From the NCBI GenBank assembly GCA_023248365.1, contig JAHFER010000101.1, forward strand, positions 1 through 6,258: DNA of 6,258 bases, given 5' to 3'. The notes under the pieces are model-generated. The model was not told the origin of the DNA and did not search any database. It saw only the letters and a program-made list of their open reading frames with translations. How positions within the stretch are numbered: the first letter of the stretch is position 1; the number at the start of each line of letters is the position of its first letter. This DNA is from Nitrospirota bacterium. Lineage in GTDB: Bacteria > Nitrospirota > 9FT-COMBO-42-15 > HDB-SIOI813. The translations under genes were made by a program, and so were the position numbers. Shown here in pieces: positions 1 to 5,933 of this stretch.

Positions 1-65
1 TTCAGGAGCACATCCCCTCCAGCCCTGGCAGCATCCACTGCAACTTTTAGAAATTCATCATGCAT
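1..65 (-). CDS. Inositol monophosphatase family protein (5' end only)
   Basis: Only the first 21 codons lie in the window; the gene continues off the left edge. The reading MHDEFLKVAVDAARAGGDVL resembles the N-terminal helix of the inositol monophosphatase / SuhB / CysQ superfamily, which commonly opens with a short F-L-x-x-A-x-x-A-A-R-x-A-G helix before the metal-binding core. None of the catalytic Mg2+-binding motifs are visible, so the substrate (inositol phosphate, fructose bisphosphate or PAP) cannot be told. The ATG at 65-63 is preceded by GAGGAG six bases upstream, a convincing ribosome binding site that fixes the start. It is divergent from the ATPase gene at 203. The family assignment rests on a very short N-terminus and is a pattern-recognition call. 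Confidence 0.6.
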   Translation of the reverse strand, partial: MHDEFLKVAVDAARAGGDVLL

Positions 66-71
66 AATTTT

Positions 72-77
72 CTCCTC
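72..77 (-). promoter_or_regulatory. Ribosome binding site of the inositol monophosphatase-like gene
   Basis: On the minus strand this reads GAGGAG, separated by six bases from the ATG at 65-63. It is a near-perfect Shine-Dalgarno sequence and shows that this genome uses SD-led initiation, in contrast to the two plus-strand ATPase genes, which lack one. Confidence 0.8.
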
Positions 78-90
78 AATTTAAGGCATT

Positions 91-119
91 ACTATAACAT
101 AAGTTTTATGTCAGTTCAT
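91..119 (-). promoter_or_regulatory. Possible promoter with internal palindrome for the minus-strand gene
   Basis: Reading the minus strand, TATAGT (96-91) is a good -10 box (5 of 6). At the ideal 17-bp spacing, the -35 position (119-114) reads ATGAAC, only 3 of 6 matches. The spacer is filled almost exactly by a 15-bp palindrome at 97-111, ACATAA-GTT-TTATGT. A transcript from here would have a leader of roughly 20 bases containing the GAGGAG site. A weak -35 with a palindrome between -35 and -10 is the arrangement of activator-dependent promoters, but no regulator gene is visible, so this is inference. Confidence 0.35.
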
Positions 120-159
120 GCTGAATTTGTTGCAGCGCCTCACTTATACAATCGTAGTA

Positions 160-208
160 TATTATCCTTGCAAATTAAAAGTCGTTGTTTTAAAATACAA
201 GGATGATA
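160..208. repeat. Long imperfect dyad (hairpin) covering promoter and start codon of the first ATPase
   Basis: All arms share one centre at position 184. The outer arms 160-170 and 198-208 pair over 11 positions (ATCCTTG against CAAGGAT perfectly, plus four more pairs, one of them G-U in RNA). The inner arms 175-180 (TTAAAA) and 188-193 (TTTTAA) pair perfectly around a 7-base centre. An interior mismatched stretch lies at 171-174 versus 194-197. The right outer arm contains the AAGG just before the ATG and the ATG itself (203-205). It could be a DNA operator over the core promoter, or, if transcribed from further upstream, an RNA hairpin that buries the start codon. Confidence 0.6.
168..196 (+). 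promoter_or_regulatory. Putative sigma70 promoter, leaderless spacing, for the first ATPase
   Basis: TTGCAA (168-173, 4 of 6 to the -35 consensus), a 17-bp spacer, then TAAAAT (191-196, 5 of 6 to the -10 consensus). The last base of the -10 box is only 6 bases before the ATG at 203, so transcription would begin at or next to the A of the start codon and give a leaderless mRNA. That agrees with the absence of a properly spaced Shine-Dalgarno site. Both boxes lie inside the 160-208 dyad. Confidence 0.45.
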
Positions 209-1363
209 AAGAGGACTATCCATAGGGTAATTGAAGGTTCTTTAAAAAAATTCCCTGTTGTCGGCATATTAGGTTCGCGTCAGACAGGGAAGACAACCCT
301 CGCCAAAGCAATCCAGGAAGGCCGGTCTTCTCCAAAAACTATTTATCTTGACCTTGAACTCCCTTCTGATCTTAATAAACTTAAAGATCCGGAATTGTAT
401 CTTCAGCAGTATTCAAATGCCCTTGTAGTTATTGACGAGATTCAGCGTATGCCTTCACTCTTTCCGGTTATAAGGGCGATGGTGGACAAGAACCGGATTA
501 ATGGACGTTTCCTTATACTCGGGTCTGCTTCACCGGAGCTCATTAAACATGCGTCTGAAAGCCTTGCCGGTCGTATAATTTACCATGAACTGACTCCGCT
601 TATTCTTCAGGAGACCGGAAATGAAAGTATTCAAAAGCTGTGGTTGAGGGGAGGATATCCAATGAGTTACCTTTCCGGAGATGACGACTCAAGCTATGAG
701 TGGAGAGAAGCCTTTATCAAGACCTATCTTGAGATGGATATTCCTCAATTAGGAATACATATACCGGCAATACACTTAAGACGGTTCTGGACTATGCTGG
801 CACATTTTCATGGACAACTCTGGAATGCAAGTCAGCTTGCAAAAAGTCTTGGGATTTCTGCCCCGACTGTAAGGCATTATCTGGATATACTCGATGGGAC
901 TTTTATTGTAAGACAATTGATCCCCTTTCATGTAAACCTGAAAAAGAGGCTGATAAAATCACAAAAGATTTACATTCGTGATTCAGGGATACTCCATAAT
1001 TTATTGAAAATAAGAACAGATGAAGATTTACAGGGACATCCCTCTATAGGAGCTTCATGGGAGGGATTCGTAATTGAGCAGATATTAGGTCTGATCCCAA
1101 AAACATGGACATATTATTTTTACAGAACAAACGCAGGCGCTGAGATTGACCTGTTACTTTTTGATAGTAAAAATAAACCAGTTGCTGTAGAAATCAAGTA
1201 TTCCTTAAGCCCAGCCGTTTCAAAAGGATTCTGGAATGCATGTGAAGATATCTCCTGTAAAAGAGGATATGTGGTATACCCTGGTGAAGAGACCTACCCT
1301 ATTGGAAAAGGTGTTTTTGCGCTTCCGGTAAAACAGTTGAAAAAGATTATTGAGACGCCCTGA
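203..1363 (+). CDS. AAA_14/DUF4143 family ATPase (first of a tandem pair)
   Basis: A 386-residue soluble protein of the widespread AAA_14 plus DUF4143 family, usually annotated only as ATP-binding protein; its cellular role is not established. Walker A is GSRQTGKT at residues 24-31, Walker B is LVVIDEIQ at 74-81 (acidic pair D78-E79), a sensor-like LILGSAS follows at 104-110, and the family signature SLAGR is at 120-124. Around residues 206-235 a helix-turn-helix-like stretch (SQLAKSLGISAPTVRHYL) resembles the winged helix seen in the family. The C-terminal part keeps a PD-(D/E)xK-like motif: E314-x-D316, then E330-I-K332. Length is normal and no frameshift is seen. The ATG at 203 is chosen because the N-terminus lines up with the family and with the second paralog. 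AAGG abuts the ATG with zero spacing, so it is not a usable SD. Nuclease activity is inferred only from the motif. Confidence 0.92.
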   Translation: MIKRTIHRVIEGSLKKFPVVGILGSRQTGKTTLAKAIQEGRSSPKTIYLDLELPSDLNKLKDPELYLQQYSNALVVIDEIQRMPSLFPVIRAMVDKNRINGRFLILGSASPELIKHASESLAGRIIYHELTPLILQETGNESIQKLWLRGGYPMSYLSGDDDSSYEWREAFIKTYLEMDIPQLGIHIPAIHLRRFWTMLAHFHGQLWNASQLAKSLGISAPTVRHYLDILDGTFIVRQLIPFHVNLKKRLIKSQKIYIRDSGILHNLLKIRTDEDLQGHPSIGASWEGFVIEQILGLIPKTWTYYFYRTNAGAEIDLLLFDSKNKPVAVEIKYSLSPAVSKGFWNACEDISCKRGYVVYPGEETYPIGKGVFALPVKQLKKIIETP

Positions 1364-1408
1364 TTGTCTATATCACCTTTCGCCAAGAATTGCCGGCTAA
1401 TTGTAAAT

Positions 1409-1423
1409 CAAATTGACAATTTG
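1409..1423. promoter_or_regulatory. Perfect 15-bp palindrome over the -35 box (possible operator)
   Basis: CAAATTG-A-CAATTTG is a perfect 7+1+7 inverted repeat. It contains the entire TTGACA -35 box (1413-1418) of the promoter for the second ATPase. TTGTAA also occurs on both sides, at 1401-1406 and 1421-1426, 20 bases apart (about two helical turns). Position and symmetry suit a repressor operator. The AT-rich stem without a following U-run does not suit a terminator. No adjacent regulator gene is seen; self-regulation by the ATPases is conceivable but unsupported. Confidence 0.45.
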
Positions 1424-1441
1424 TAAGGCAAAGTGTACTAT
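1413..1441 (+). promoter_or_regulatory. Strong sigma70-type promoter for the second ATPase
   Basis: A perfect TTGACA -35 box (1413-1418), a 17-bp spacer and TACTAT (1436-1441, 4 of 6) as -10. The start point would be near 1448, giving a leader of about 30 bases before the ATG at 1479. The leader has no well-placed Shine-Dalgarno; the nearest purine run, TAGG at 1459-1462, is 16 bases from the ATG. The promoter suggests the second ATPase is transcribed independently of the first, although I see no terminator between them. Confidence 0.6.
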
Positions 1442-1478
1442 TTAAAAATCTTAACTGTTAGGCTCCACACAAACATTT

Positions 1479-2651
1479 ATGATAATAAACCGCACATCAG
1501 CAAAGGTTTTAAAACAGCTTTCAAAAGAGTTTCCTGTTATCGGGATAACAGGGCCGAGGCAGTCCGGTAAAACAACCATTTCGAGGCTGGTATTTCCTGA
1601 TAAACCATACGTTTCATTAGAAGAACCTGATGTGCGTGAGTTTGCCAATGATGACCCACGGGGATTTTTATCCCGCTACAAGGACGGGGCAATATTTGAT
1701 GAGGTTCAGCACGCACCGTCACTCCTTTCCTATATACAAACCATTACAGACAGAGAGAGGCGGCAAGGGTTATTTGTCTTAACAGGTTCTCAGCAGTTTG
1801 GATTGCTTTCAAAGATTACCCAGACACTTGCAGGGCGTATTGGATTTCTTCATCTTTTACCATTCTCATTAGGAGAACTGCAATCAGCAGGAACATCTCC
1901 TGATGATATTGATGAACTCATATTTAAAGGGTTTTATCCACCTGTGTATGACAGAGGTATCGCCCCTTCAAGGTGGTTTGCCAATTATGTTATGACATAT
2001 ATAGAACGGGATGTAAGACAGATGGTGAATGTGCATGACCTGAATGTATTCCAGAGATTTGTGCGCCTGTGCGCAGCCAGAACAGGACAAATGCTCAATC
2101 TGTCAAACCTTGCCAATGAGTGCGGCATCACACATAATACAGTTAAGGCATGGCTCTCTGTTTTAGAAGCAAGCTATATTATCTATTTACTTCAGCCGCA
2201 CCACCGCAACTTTAATAAGCGTATCGTAAAAACACCAAAACTCTACTTTTATGACACAGGACTGGCGGCATGGCTGACAGGCATTCAGGATGTTCAGCAG
2301 GTCTCCATTCATCCAATGAGAAGCAGCCTTTTTGAGACATTAGTAATCGGAGAACTCCTGAAGGGCAGATATAACAGGGGGATGGTATCCAATCTTTATT
2401 TCTGGAGAGATAACTCAGGAAATGAGGTTGATGTGCTTATCGAAAGTACAGACAAACTCCTCCCGCTTGAAATAAAATCAGGCAGCACAATAACAAAGGA
2501 CTACTTCACAGGCATCAAAAAGTGGTTAGAGATAGCAGGCAGTGAGGCATACAACCCTCACATAATCTATGGCGGCACAGATTCTCACGCCCGTTCCGGA
2601 ATAAAAGTAACAGCATGGCGTGACATCCCGAAATTGTCTGAAACCATATAA
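1479..2651 (+). CDS. AAA_14/DUF4143 family ATPase (second of a tandem pair)
   Basis: A 390-residue paralog of the preceding protein with the same architecture but clearly diverged sequence, so it is an old duplication or two separate acquisitions. Walker A is GPRQSGKT at residues 25-32, Walker B is GAIFDEVQ at 70-77 (D74-E75), the sensor-like strand is LFVLTGSQQ at 98-106, and TLAGRIGFLHLLPFSLGEL follows, a typical family stretch. The middle region has a helix-turn-helix-like segment (NLANECGITHNTVKAWL). The C-terminal PD-(D/E)xK-like motif is E316-x-D318, then E331-I-K333-S-G. All key residues are present, so the gene looks intact. The start at 1479 is supported by alignment with the first paralog (both begin M-I-x-x-[RT]); no SD is present. 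It converges on frdD, with 7 bp between stops. The role is unknown. Confidence 0.92.
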   Translation: MIINRTSAKVLKQLSKEFPVIGITGPRQSGKTTISRLVFPDKPYVSLEEPDVREFANDDPRGFLSRYKDGAIFDEVQHAPSLLSYIQTITDRERRQGLFVLTGSQQFGLLSKITQTLAGRIGFLHLLPFSLGELQSAGTSPDDIDELIFKGFYPPVYDRGIAPSRWFANYVMTYIERDVRQMVNVHDLNVFQRFVRLCAARTGQMLNLSNLANECGITHNTVKAWLSVLEASYIIYLLQPHHRNFNKRIVKTPKLYFYDTGLAAWLTGIQDVQQVSIHPMRSSLFETLVIGELLKGRYNRGMVSNLYFWRDNSGNEVDVLIESTDKLLPLEIKSGSTITKDYFTGIKKWLEIAGSEAYNPHIIYGGTDSHARSGIKVTAWRDIPKLSETI

Positions 2652-2658
2652 GTGTGAC

Positions 2659-3039
2659 TCAGGAAAGTTTATAAAATAATACAACTATAGTTATTACTGA
2701 AAGGACTATGGCCCCGCCGTAGGAGATAAGCGGCATGATGGTGTTTAACCACCCTATTCTGAGGTCTTCAATGGTCAGGCGGATGCGGTGTGCGGCGTGG
2801 AAAAGGGGAAAGGAGATTATGGAAAACAGGAACAGCTTTACTATGATTCCGTAAGGAGAACTCAATACTGACATCATCCTTTCATAGCTGAGTAAGTCAG
2901 GAGAGACCCATCCCATTGGAATGGCTATTCCGTGTAAAAATAAATGTACCGGCAGAATGAACGCGGCTATCATTCCTCCAAGACCAAACAGCGACCACCA
3001 TAGTGGTTCCAGTGCGTTTATCTTTTTTAAGAGACCCAT
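2659..3039 (-). CDS. frdD: Fumarate reductase membrane anchor subunit D
   Basis: A 126-residue hydrophobic protein, slightly longer than E. coli FrdD (119). It forms, with FrdC, the membrane anchor that binds quinone and docks the FrdAB head on the cytoplasmic side. Recognisable FrdD features in order are E11-P12-x-W-W-x-L-F-G-x-G-G-M (11-23), P30-V31 then G37-I38 with P41, the L50-S-Y-E-R54 motif, and H84-R85 followed by D92-L93. Three membrane segments are predicted by eye at about 15-36, 60-83 and 99-124. Extra histidines H32, H36 and H81 lie in or near the membrane segments. The start ATG at 3039 lies 6 bases after the frdC stop, and AAGGG at 3054-3050, ten bases upstream, is a plausible SD. 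It is the last gene of the operon, with no visible terminator behind it. Confidence 0.9.
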   Translation of the reverse strand: MGLLKKINALEPLWWSLFGLGGMIAAFILPVHLFLHGIAIPMGWVSPDLLSYERMMSVLSSPYGIIVKLFLFSIISFPLFHAAHRIRLTIEDLRIGWLNTIMPLISYGGAIVLSVITIVVLFYKLS

Positions 3040-3045
3040 GATTGC

Positions 3046-3450
3046 TTAACCCTTAGTTATAATCAAAAATAATACCACTGAGACGACTACCCATACTATG
3101 TAATTTGCTATAGTAACAAGCCCTGGTGAGAGCGGCTTTTTTCCGAATATGCGTCCTGAAATCTTGAACCACGTTATCATGTGATACATGATGAATACCC
3201 ACATTACAGCGTGTAATGCGATCATCCATCCTGAATTGAATATAGCGGTTTTGCTGTTGTAGATTTCAGCGCCCTGCGATAAGGCACAAAGCCGTATCAA
3301 CAGGAATATGGCGTAGATTGCCACAAAGACACTGCTGAGTTCCCTTAACATGAATAAGGTATAAGAGCCCTTCTTGAGCCACCACGTATTTGGCATGATG
3401 CGCCTGTAAGTCTTTGTAGGCTCTGTTATGGAATTGTCAGTATGTTTCAT
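3046..3450 (-). CDS. frdC: Fumarate reductase membrane anchor subunit C
   Basis: A 134-residue membrane protein matching E. coli FrdC (131) along its length: Y15-R-x-I-M-P20-x-T-W-W24 at the N-terminus, F33-M-L-R-E37, then H90-x-I-T-W-F95, K104-P105-L and a final hydrophobic helix. Membrane segments are at about 36-58, 70-95 and 109-132. E37 lines up with E. coli FrdC Glu29, and H90 with His82, residues I recall being implicated in menaquinol oxidation, so the quinone site looks conserved. FrdC/FrdD anchors of this class normally carry no haem. An additional histidine, H80, sits in the second helix. The gene starts 2 bases after the frdB stop; its best SD candidate, AAGGGA at 3467-3462 within the last frdB codons, is 11 bases from the ATG, so translational coupling is likely. 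Confidence 0.92.
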   Translation of the reverse strand: MKHTDNSITEPTKTYRRIMPNTWWLKKGSYTLFMLRELSSVFVAIYAIFLLIRLCALSQGAEIYNSKTAIFNSGWMIALHAVMWVFIMYHMITWFKISGRIFGKKPLSPGLVTIANYIVWVVVSVVLFLIITKG

Positions 3451-3452
3451 TG

Positions 3453-4196
3453 TTATTTTTTTCCCTTTAAAAAAGAAAAAAACCAGTTTGTTGCATTATC
3501 TACCTTTGTCCTCTGGATTACGGCTGAAGGGTCTACATGCTTGGGGCATACCTCTGTGCAGTCTCCAACAACTGTACACTTCCAGACCCCGTCCTCGCTT
3601 GCAAGAAACTTTCGTCTCTCGTCTTTCCCCTGATCCCTCGAATCGTTGTTATACCTGTATCCGAGCGCTATAACTGCCGGGCCGATAAAGTCCGGGTGAA
3701 GCCCGTATACAGGACAGGCGGCATAGCATAGTGTGCAATTTATACAGAGGGTCTGCTGATAGTACTTATCCATCTGCGCTGTAGTCTGTATGTACTCCTT
3801 TGATGTATCATTTTCATCGCTTTTATTTTTCCTGATAATCCAGGGTTTGACTTCCTTTAGTTTATCCATGAAATCTGTAAGATCCACCACAAGATCCCTG
3901 ATAATGGGAAAGTTTGCAAGTGGTTCAATAGTAATTTCTCCGGGATAAAATTCATTCAGATATGTGGAACATGTAAGGCGTGGAGTGCCATTGACCATCA
4001 TCCCGCAGCTTCCGCAGACCGCCATCCTGCATGACCACCGGTATGTTAGTGTCCCGTCAAGCTCAGCCTTGATGTAGTTCAGGCCGTCAAGAATACTCCA
4101 GTCGTTATGATATGGAATAGTAAAGGTCTGGGTTTTTAATTCCGCCTCTTTATCCGGATTATAACGTGTAACTGTTATTTTAATTTCTTCTGCCAT
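3453..4196 (-). CDS. frdB: Fumarate reductase iron-sulfur subunit B
   Basis: A 247-residue protein, close to E. coli FrdB (244), that relays electrons from membrane quinol to FAD in FrdA. The N-terminal ferredoxin domain (about 1-105) has the [2Fe-2S] ligands C56, C61, C64 and C76 in S-C-R-M-A-V-C-G-S-C-G-M-M-V-N. The C-terminal domain has the [4Fe-4S] ligands C151, C154, C157 and C161-P162. The [3Fe-4S] cluster uses C207, C213 and C217-P218; the position between the first two is V210, not cysteine, as expected for a three-iron cluster. K231 corresponds to E. coli FrdB Lys228 near the quinone site. The start is clear: AGGA at 4207-4204, overlapping the frdA stop, is seven bases from the ATG. 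It lies 9 bases after frdA and 2 before frdC. Confidence 0.96.
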   Translation of the reverse strand: MAEEIKITVTRYNPDKEAELKTQTFTIPYHNDWSILDGLNYIKAELDGTLTYRWSCRMAVCGSCGMMVNGTPRLTCSTYLNEFYPGEITIEPLANFPIIRDLVVDLTDFMDKLKEVKPWIIRKNKSDENDTSKEYIQTTAQMDKYYQQTLCINCTLCYAACPVYGLHPDFIGPAVIALGYRYNNDSRDQGKDERRKFLASEDGVWKCTVVGDCTEVCPKHVDPSAVIQRTKVDNATNWFFSFLKGKK

Positions 4197-4201
4197 AATT
4201 A

Positions 4202-4207
4202 GTTCCT
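4202..4207 (-). promoter_or_regulatory. Ribosome binding site of frdB overlapping the frdA stop
   Basis: On the minus strand the sequence AGGAAC lies within TTAGGAACTAATT just before the frdB ATG. The AGGA core is seven bases from the start and shares bases with the frdA TAG (4208-4206), so terminating ribosomes pass over it and the two subunits are probably coupled in translation. Confidence 0.65.
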
Positions 4208-5933
4208 AATATTTTCGTTCTTCAGGCTGCCACTTTGTAATAGTTACAGGAAATGTCTCTCTCCTTGGTCCATCTTTCCCCTGATAAGTAAGGGAATGAT
4301 GAAGGAACTGTTCGTCATTTCTTGTTGGATAATCCTTCCTGGCATGTCCGCCCCTTGATTCTTTTCTTACCTGGGCACACATGGCAATTACATGGGCAAT
4401 CTCCAGCATATTATCAAGTTCCATTGCCGCAGTCAGCTCTGTATTAAATACACGGCTCTGCTGAGTCAGCGTTATCTTGTTGAACCGTTCTTTAAGCTTC
4501 TGTATTATCTGAATGGCCTCTTTTAATGGCTCTTCAGTACGGTAAATCCCCACCTTCTCATCCATTGTCTTCCGAAGCTCTGAAAGGATAGCGCCGATCT
4601 TCTCTTTTCCATTTCCTGCCTTCATATACCGCTTCTGAATGAAATCCATCCTATCTTTGGCAAGCGATTGGAGCTTATCAGCGCTGACCGGTTTTGCAGT
4701 GGATACGTATTCTACCGCAGTCCTTCCAGCCCTGGCACCGAATACGAGTAACTCTGTGAGAGAATTGGAACCCAGACGGTTTGCGCCATGAATACTCACA
4801 CAAGCTGCCTCACCTGCGGAAAAAAGCCCAGGCATCGGGGTTTTGCCATCCTTGTCGCAATGTATGCCGCCCATTGTATAGTGCATAGTCGGGCGAATCG
4901 GTATAGGGTCATACACCGGGTCCATTCCGGCGAAATCAAGGCATAGCTCCCGTACCATTGGAAGTTTTTCCATAATCTTTGCCTCACCAAGATGTCTGAG
5001 GTCAAGATGTATGTAAGAGCCGTAAGTGCCCTTAAAACCCCTTCCGGCAAGGATCTCTTCAATAATAGATCTTGATACAATATCACGCGGGGCGAGTTCC
5101 ATCTTGGATGGAGCATAGTTCTCCAGGAACCTTTTACCGTCTTTGTTAAAGAGGTAACCGCCTTCGCCTCTTGATGCCTCTGTAATAAGAATTCCTGTTC
5201 TCATCAGGCCTGATGGATGGAATTGTATGAACTCCATGTCCTTAATAGGTCCGCCCGCCCTGTATGTGAGAGCTGCACCATCAGCGGTCTTTATACCTGC
5301 ATTACTTGTAAAGGCATACATCCTTCCAACCCCGCCGGTACAGAGGATAACTGCTTTTGCAGAAAGGATTGAGAATACGCCTGTCCTTGTATTTAAGGCT
5401 AAGACACCGCCAACCTTCCCGTTATCCACGAGCAGGGCACAGACGTGCCATTCATCATAACGTTTGAGTGTATCGAATTTAAGTGAAGTCTGAAAAAGGG
5501 CATGAAGCAGATGAAAGCCGGTCTTGTCTGCGGCATGGAGGGTACGTTTCCTGCTCATCCCTCCGAACCACCGTGCGGCAATAGTTCCATCCTCTTCACG
5601 GTTCCAGGGGCATCCCCAGCGTTCTATCTGTCTGACTTCGTTAGTTGCATCACGGACAAATACCTCAACAGCATCCTGATCTGCAAGGTAATCGCTTCCT
5701 TTTATGGTGTCATAGGCATGGAGGTCGTGGGTGTCGTCATCGTTAAGAACAGCAGCAGAACCACCCTCTGCGGCAACCGTATGACTCCTCATAGGATAGA
5801 CCTTTGAGATAACGGCAGTCTTTAGAGAAGGGCTCATCTGGCTGATTGCAATTGCCGCCCGAAGCCCTGCCCCTCCTCCGCCGACGATCAGAATATCATG
5901 ATTTATTATATCCATAAGACTGCTACTTTTCAT
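4206..5933 (-). CDS. frdA: Fumarate reductase / succinate dehydrogenase flavoprotein subunit A
   Basis: The catalytic subunit of Complex II, interconverting fumarate and succinate with covalently bound FAD on the cytoplasmic side. Numbering from the ATG at 5933 (575 residues): dinucleotide fold G18-G-G-G-A-G23; FAD-linking histidine H51 in R-S-H-T-V-A-A-E-G-G; active-site H239, T251-E252, R283, H351 and R386 in H-G-A-N-R-L-G-S-N-S-L. All lie where E. coli FrdA has them, so an active enzyme is expected. Start choice is open. The first ATG (5933) overlaps gcvPB by 11 bases and has AGGGG touching it with no spacing. A second ATG at 5915 (residue 7) gives a 569-residue protein whose distance to the FAD motif equals that of E. 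coli FrdA, and I favour it on that ground. The E. coli-like FrdC/FrdD partners favour fumarate reductase over succinate dehydrogenase, but direction in the cell is inference. Confidence 0.95.
   Translation of the reverse strand: MKSSSLMDIINHDILIVGGGGAGLRAAIAISQMSPSLKTAVISKVYPMRSHTVAAEGGSAAVLNDDDTHDLHAYDTIKGSDYLADQDAVEVFVRDATNEVRQIERWGCPWNREEDGTIAARWFGGMSRKRTLHAADKTGFHLLHALFQTSLKFDTLKRYDEWHVCALLVDNGKVGGVLALNTRTGVFSILSAKAVILCTGGVGRMYAFTSNAGIKTADGAALTYRAGGPIKDMEFIQFHPSGLMRTGILITEASRGEGGYLFNKDGKRFLENYAPSKMELAPRDIVSRSIIEEILAGRGFKGTYGSYIHLDLRHLGEAKIMEKLPMVRELCLDFAGMDPVYDPIPIRPTMHYTMGGIHCDKDGKTPMPGLFSAGEAACVSIHGANRLGSNSLTELLVFGARAGRTAVEYVSTAKPVSADKLQSLAKDRMDFIQKRYMKAGNGKEKIGAILSELRKTMDEKVGIYRTEEPLKEAIQIIQKLKERFNKITLTQQSRVFNTELTAAMELDNMLEIAHVIAMCAQVRKESRGGHARKDYPTRNDEQFLHHSLTYQGKDGPRRETFPVTITKWQPEERKY

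Noticed and set aside
130..160. Alternative promoter TTGCAG (130-135) with TAGTAT (155-160) for the first ATPase
   Set aside because: The 19-bp spacer and moderate box matches make it weaker than the 168-196 candidate; it was not listed as a feature, though it would make the 160-208 dyad partly transcribed.
1392..1397. GCCGGC palindrome downstream of the first ATPase as a terminator
   Set aside because: It is a 6-bp self-complementary site without a loop and without a following T-run.
1451..1648. Minus-strand open frame of 65 codons over the start of the second ATPase
   Set aside because: It lies antisense to the conserved Walker A region of a well-supported gene, has no ribosome binding site and no recognisable motif.
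203..2651. Toxin-antitoxin or transposon interpretation of the ATPase pair
   Set aside because: Both are full-length AAA_14/DUF4143 proteins of similar size. There is no small partner gene, transposase, terminal inverted repeat or target duplication in the window.
2675..2695. AT-rich inverted repeat near the frdD end (AACTATAGTT with flanking AATAA/TTATT)
   Set aside because: The stem has hardly any G-C pairs, lies inside the frdD coding end and lacks a U-run, so it cannot be called a terminator.
3428..3731. Several short plus-strand open frames across the frdB 3' half
   Set aside because: They mirror the cysteine-rich frdB coding sequence in other frames; the products have low-complexity, non-protein-like composition.
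4796..5116. 106-codon minus-strand frame within frdA
   Set aside because: It is an alternate-frame shadow of frdA, which has all active-site residues in its own frame.
5227..5807. Two plus-strand open frames (77 and 101 codons) antisense to frdA
   Set aside because: They overlap the conserved FAD and substrate regions of frdA and show no start signals or family resemblance.
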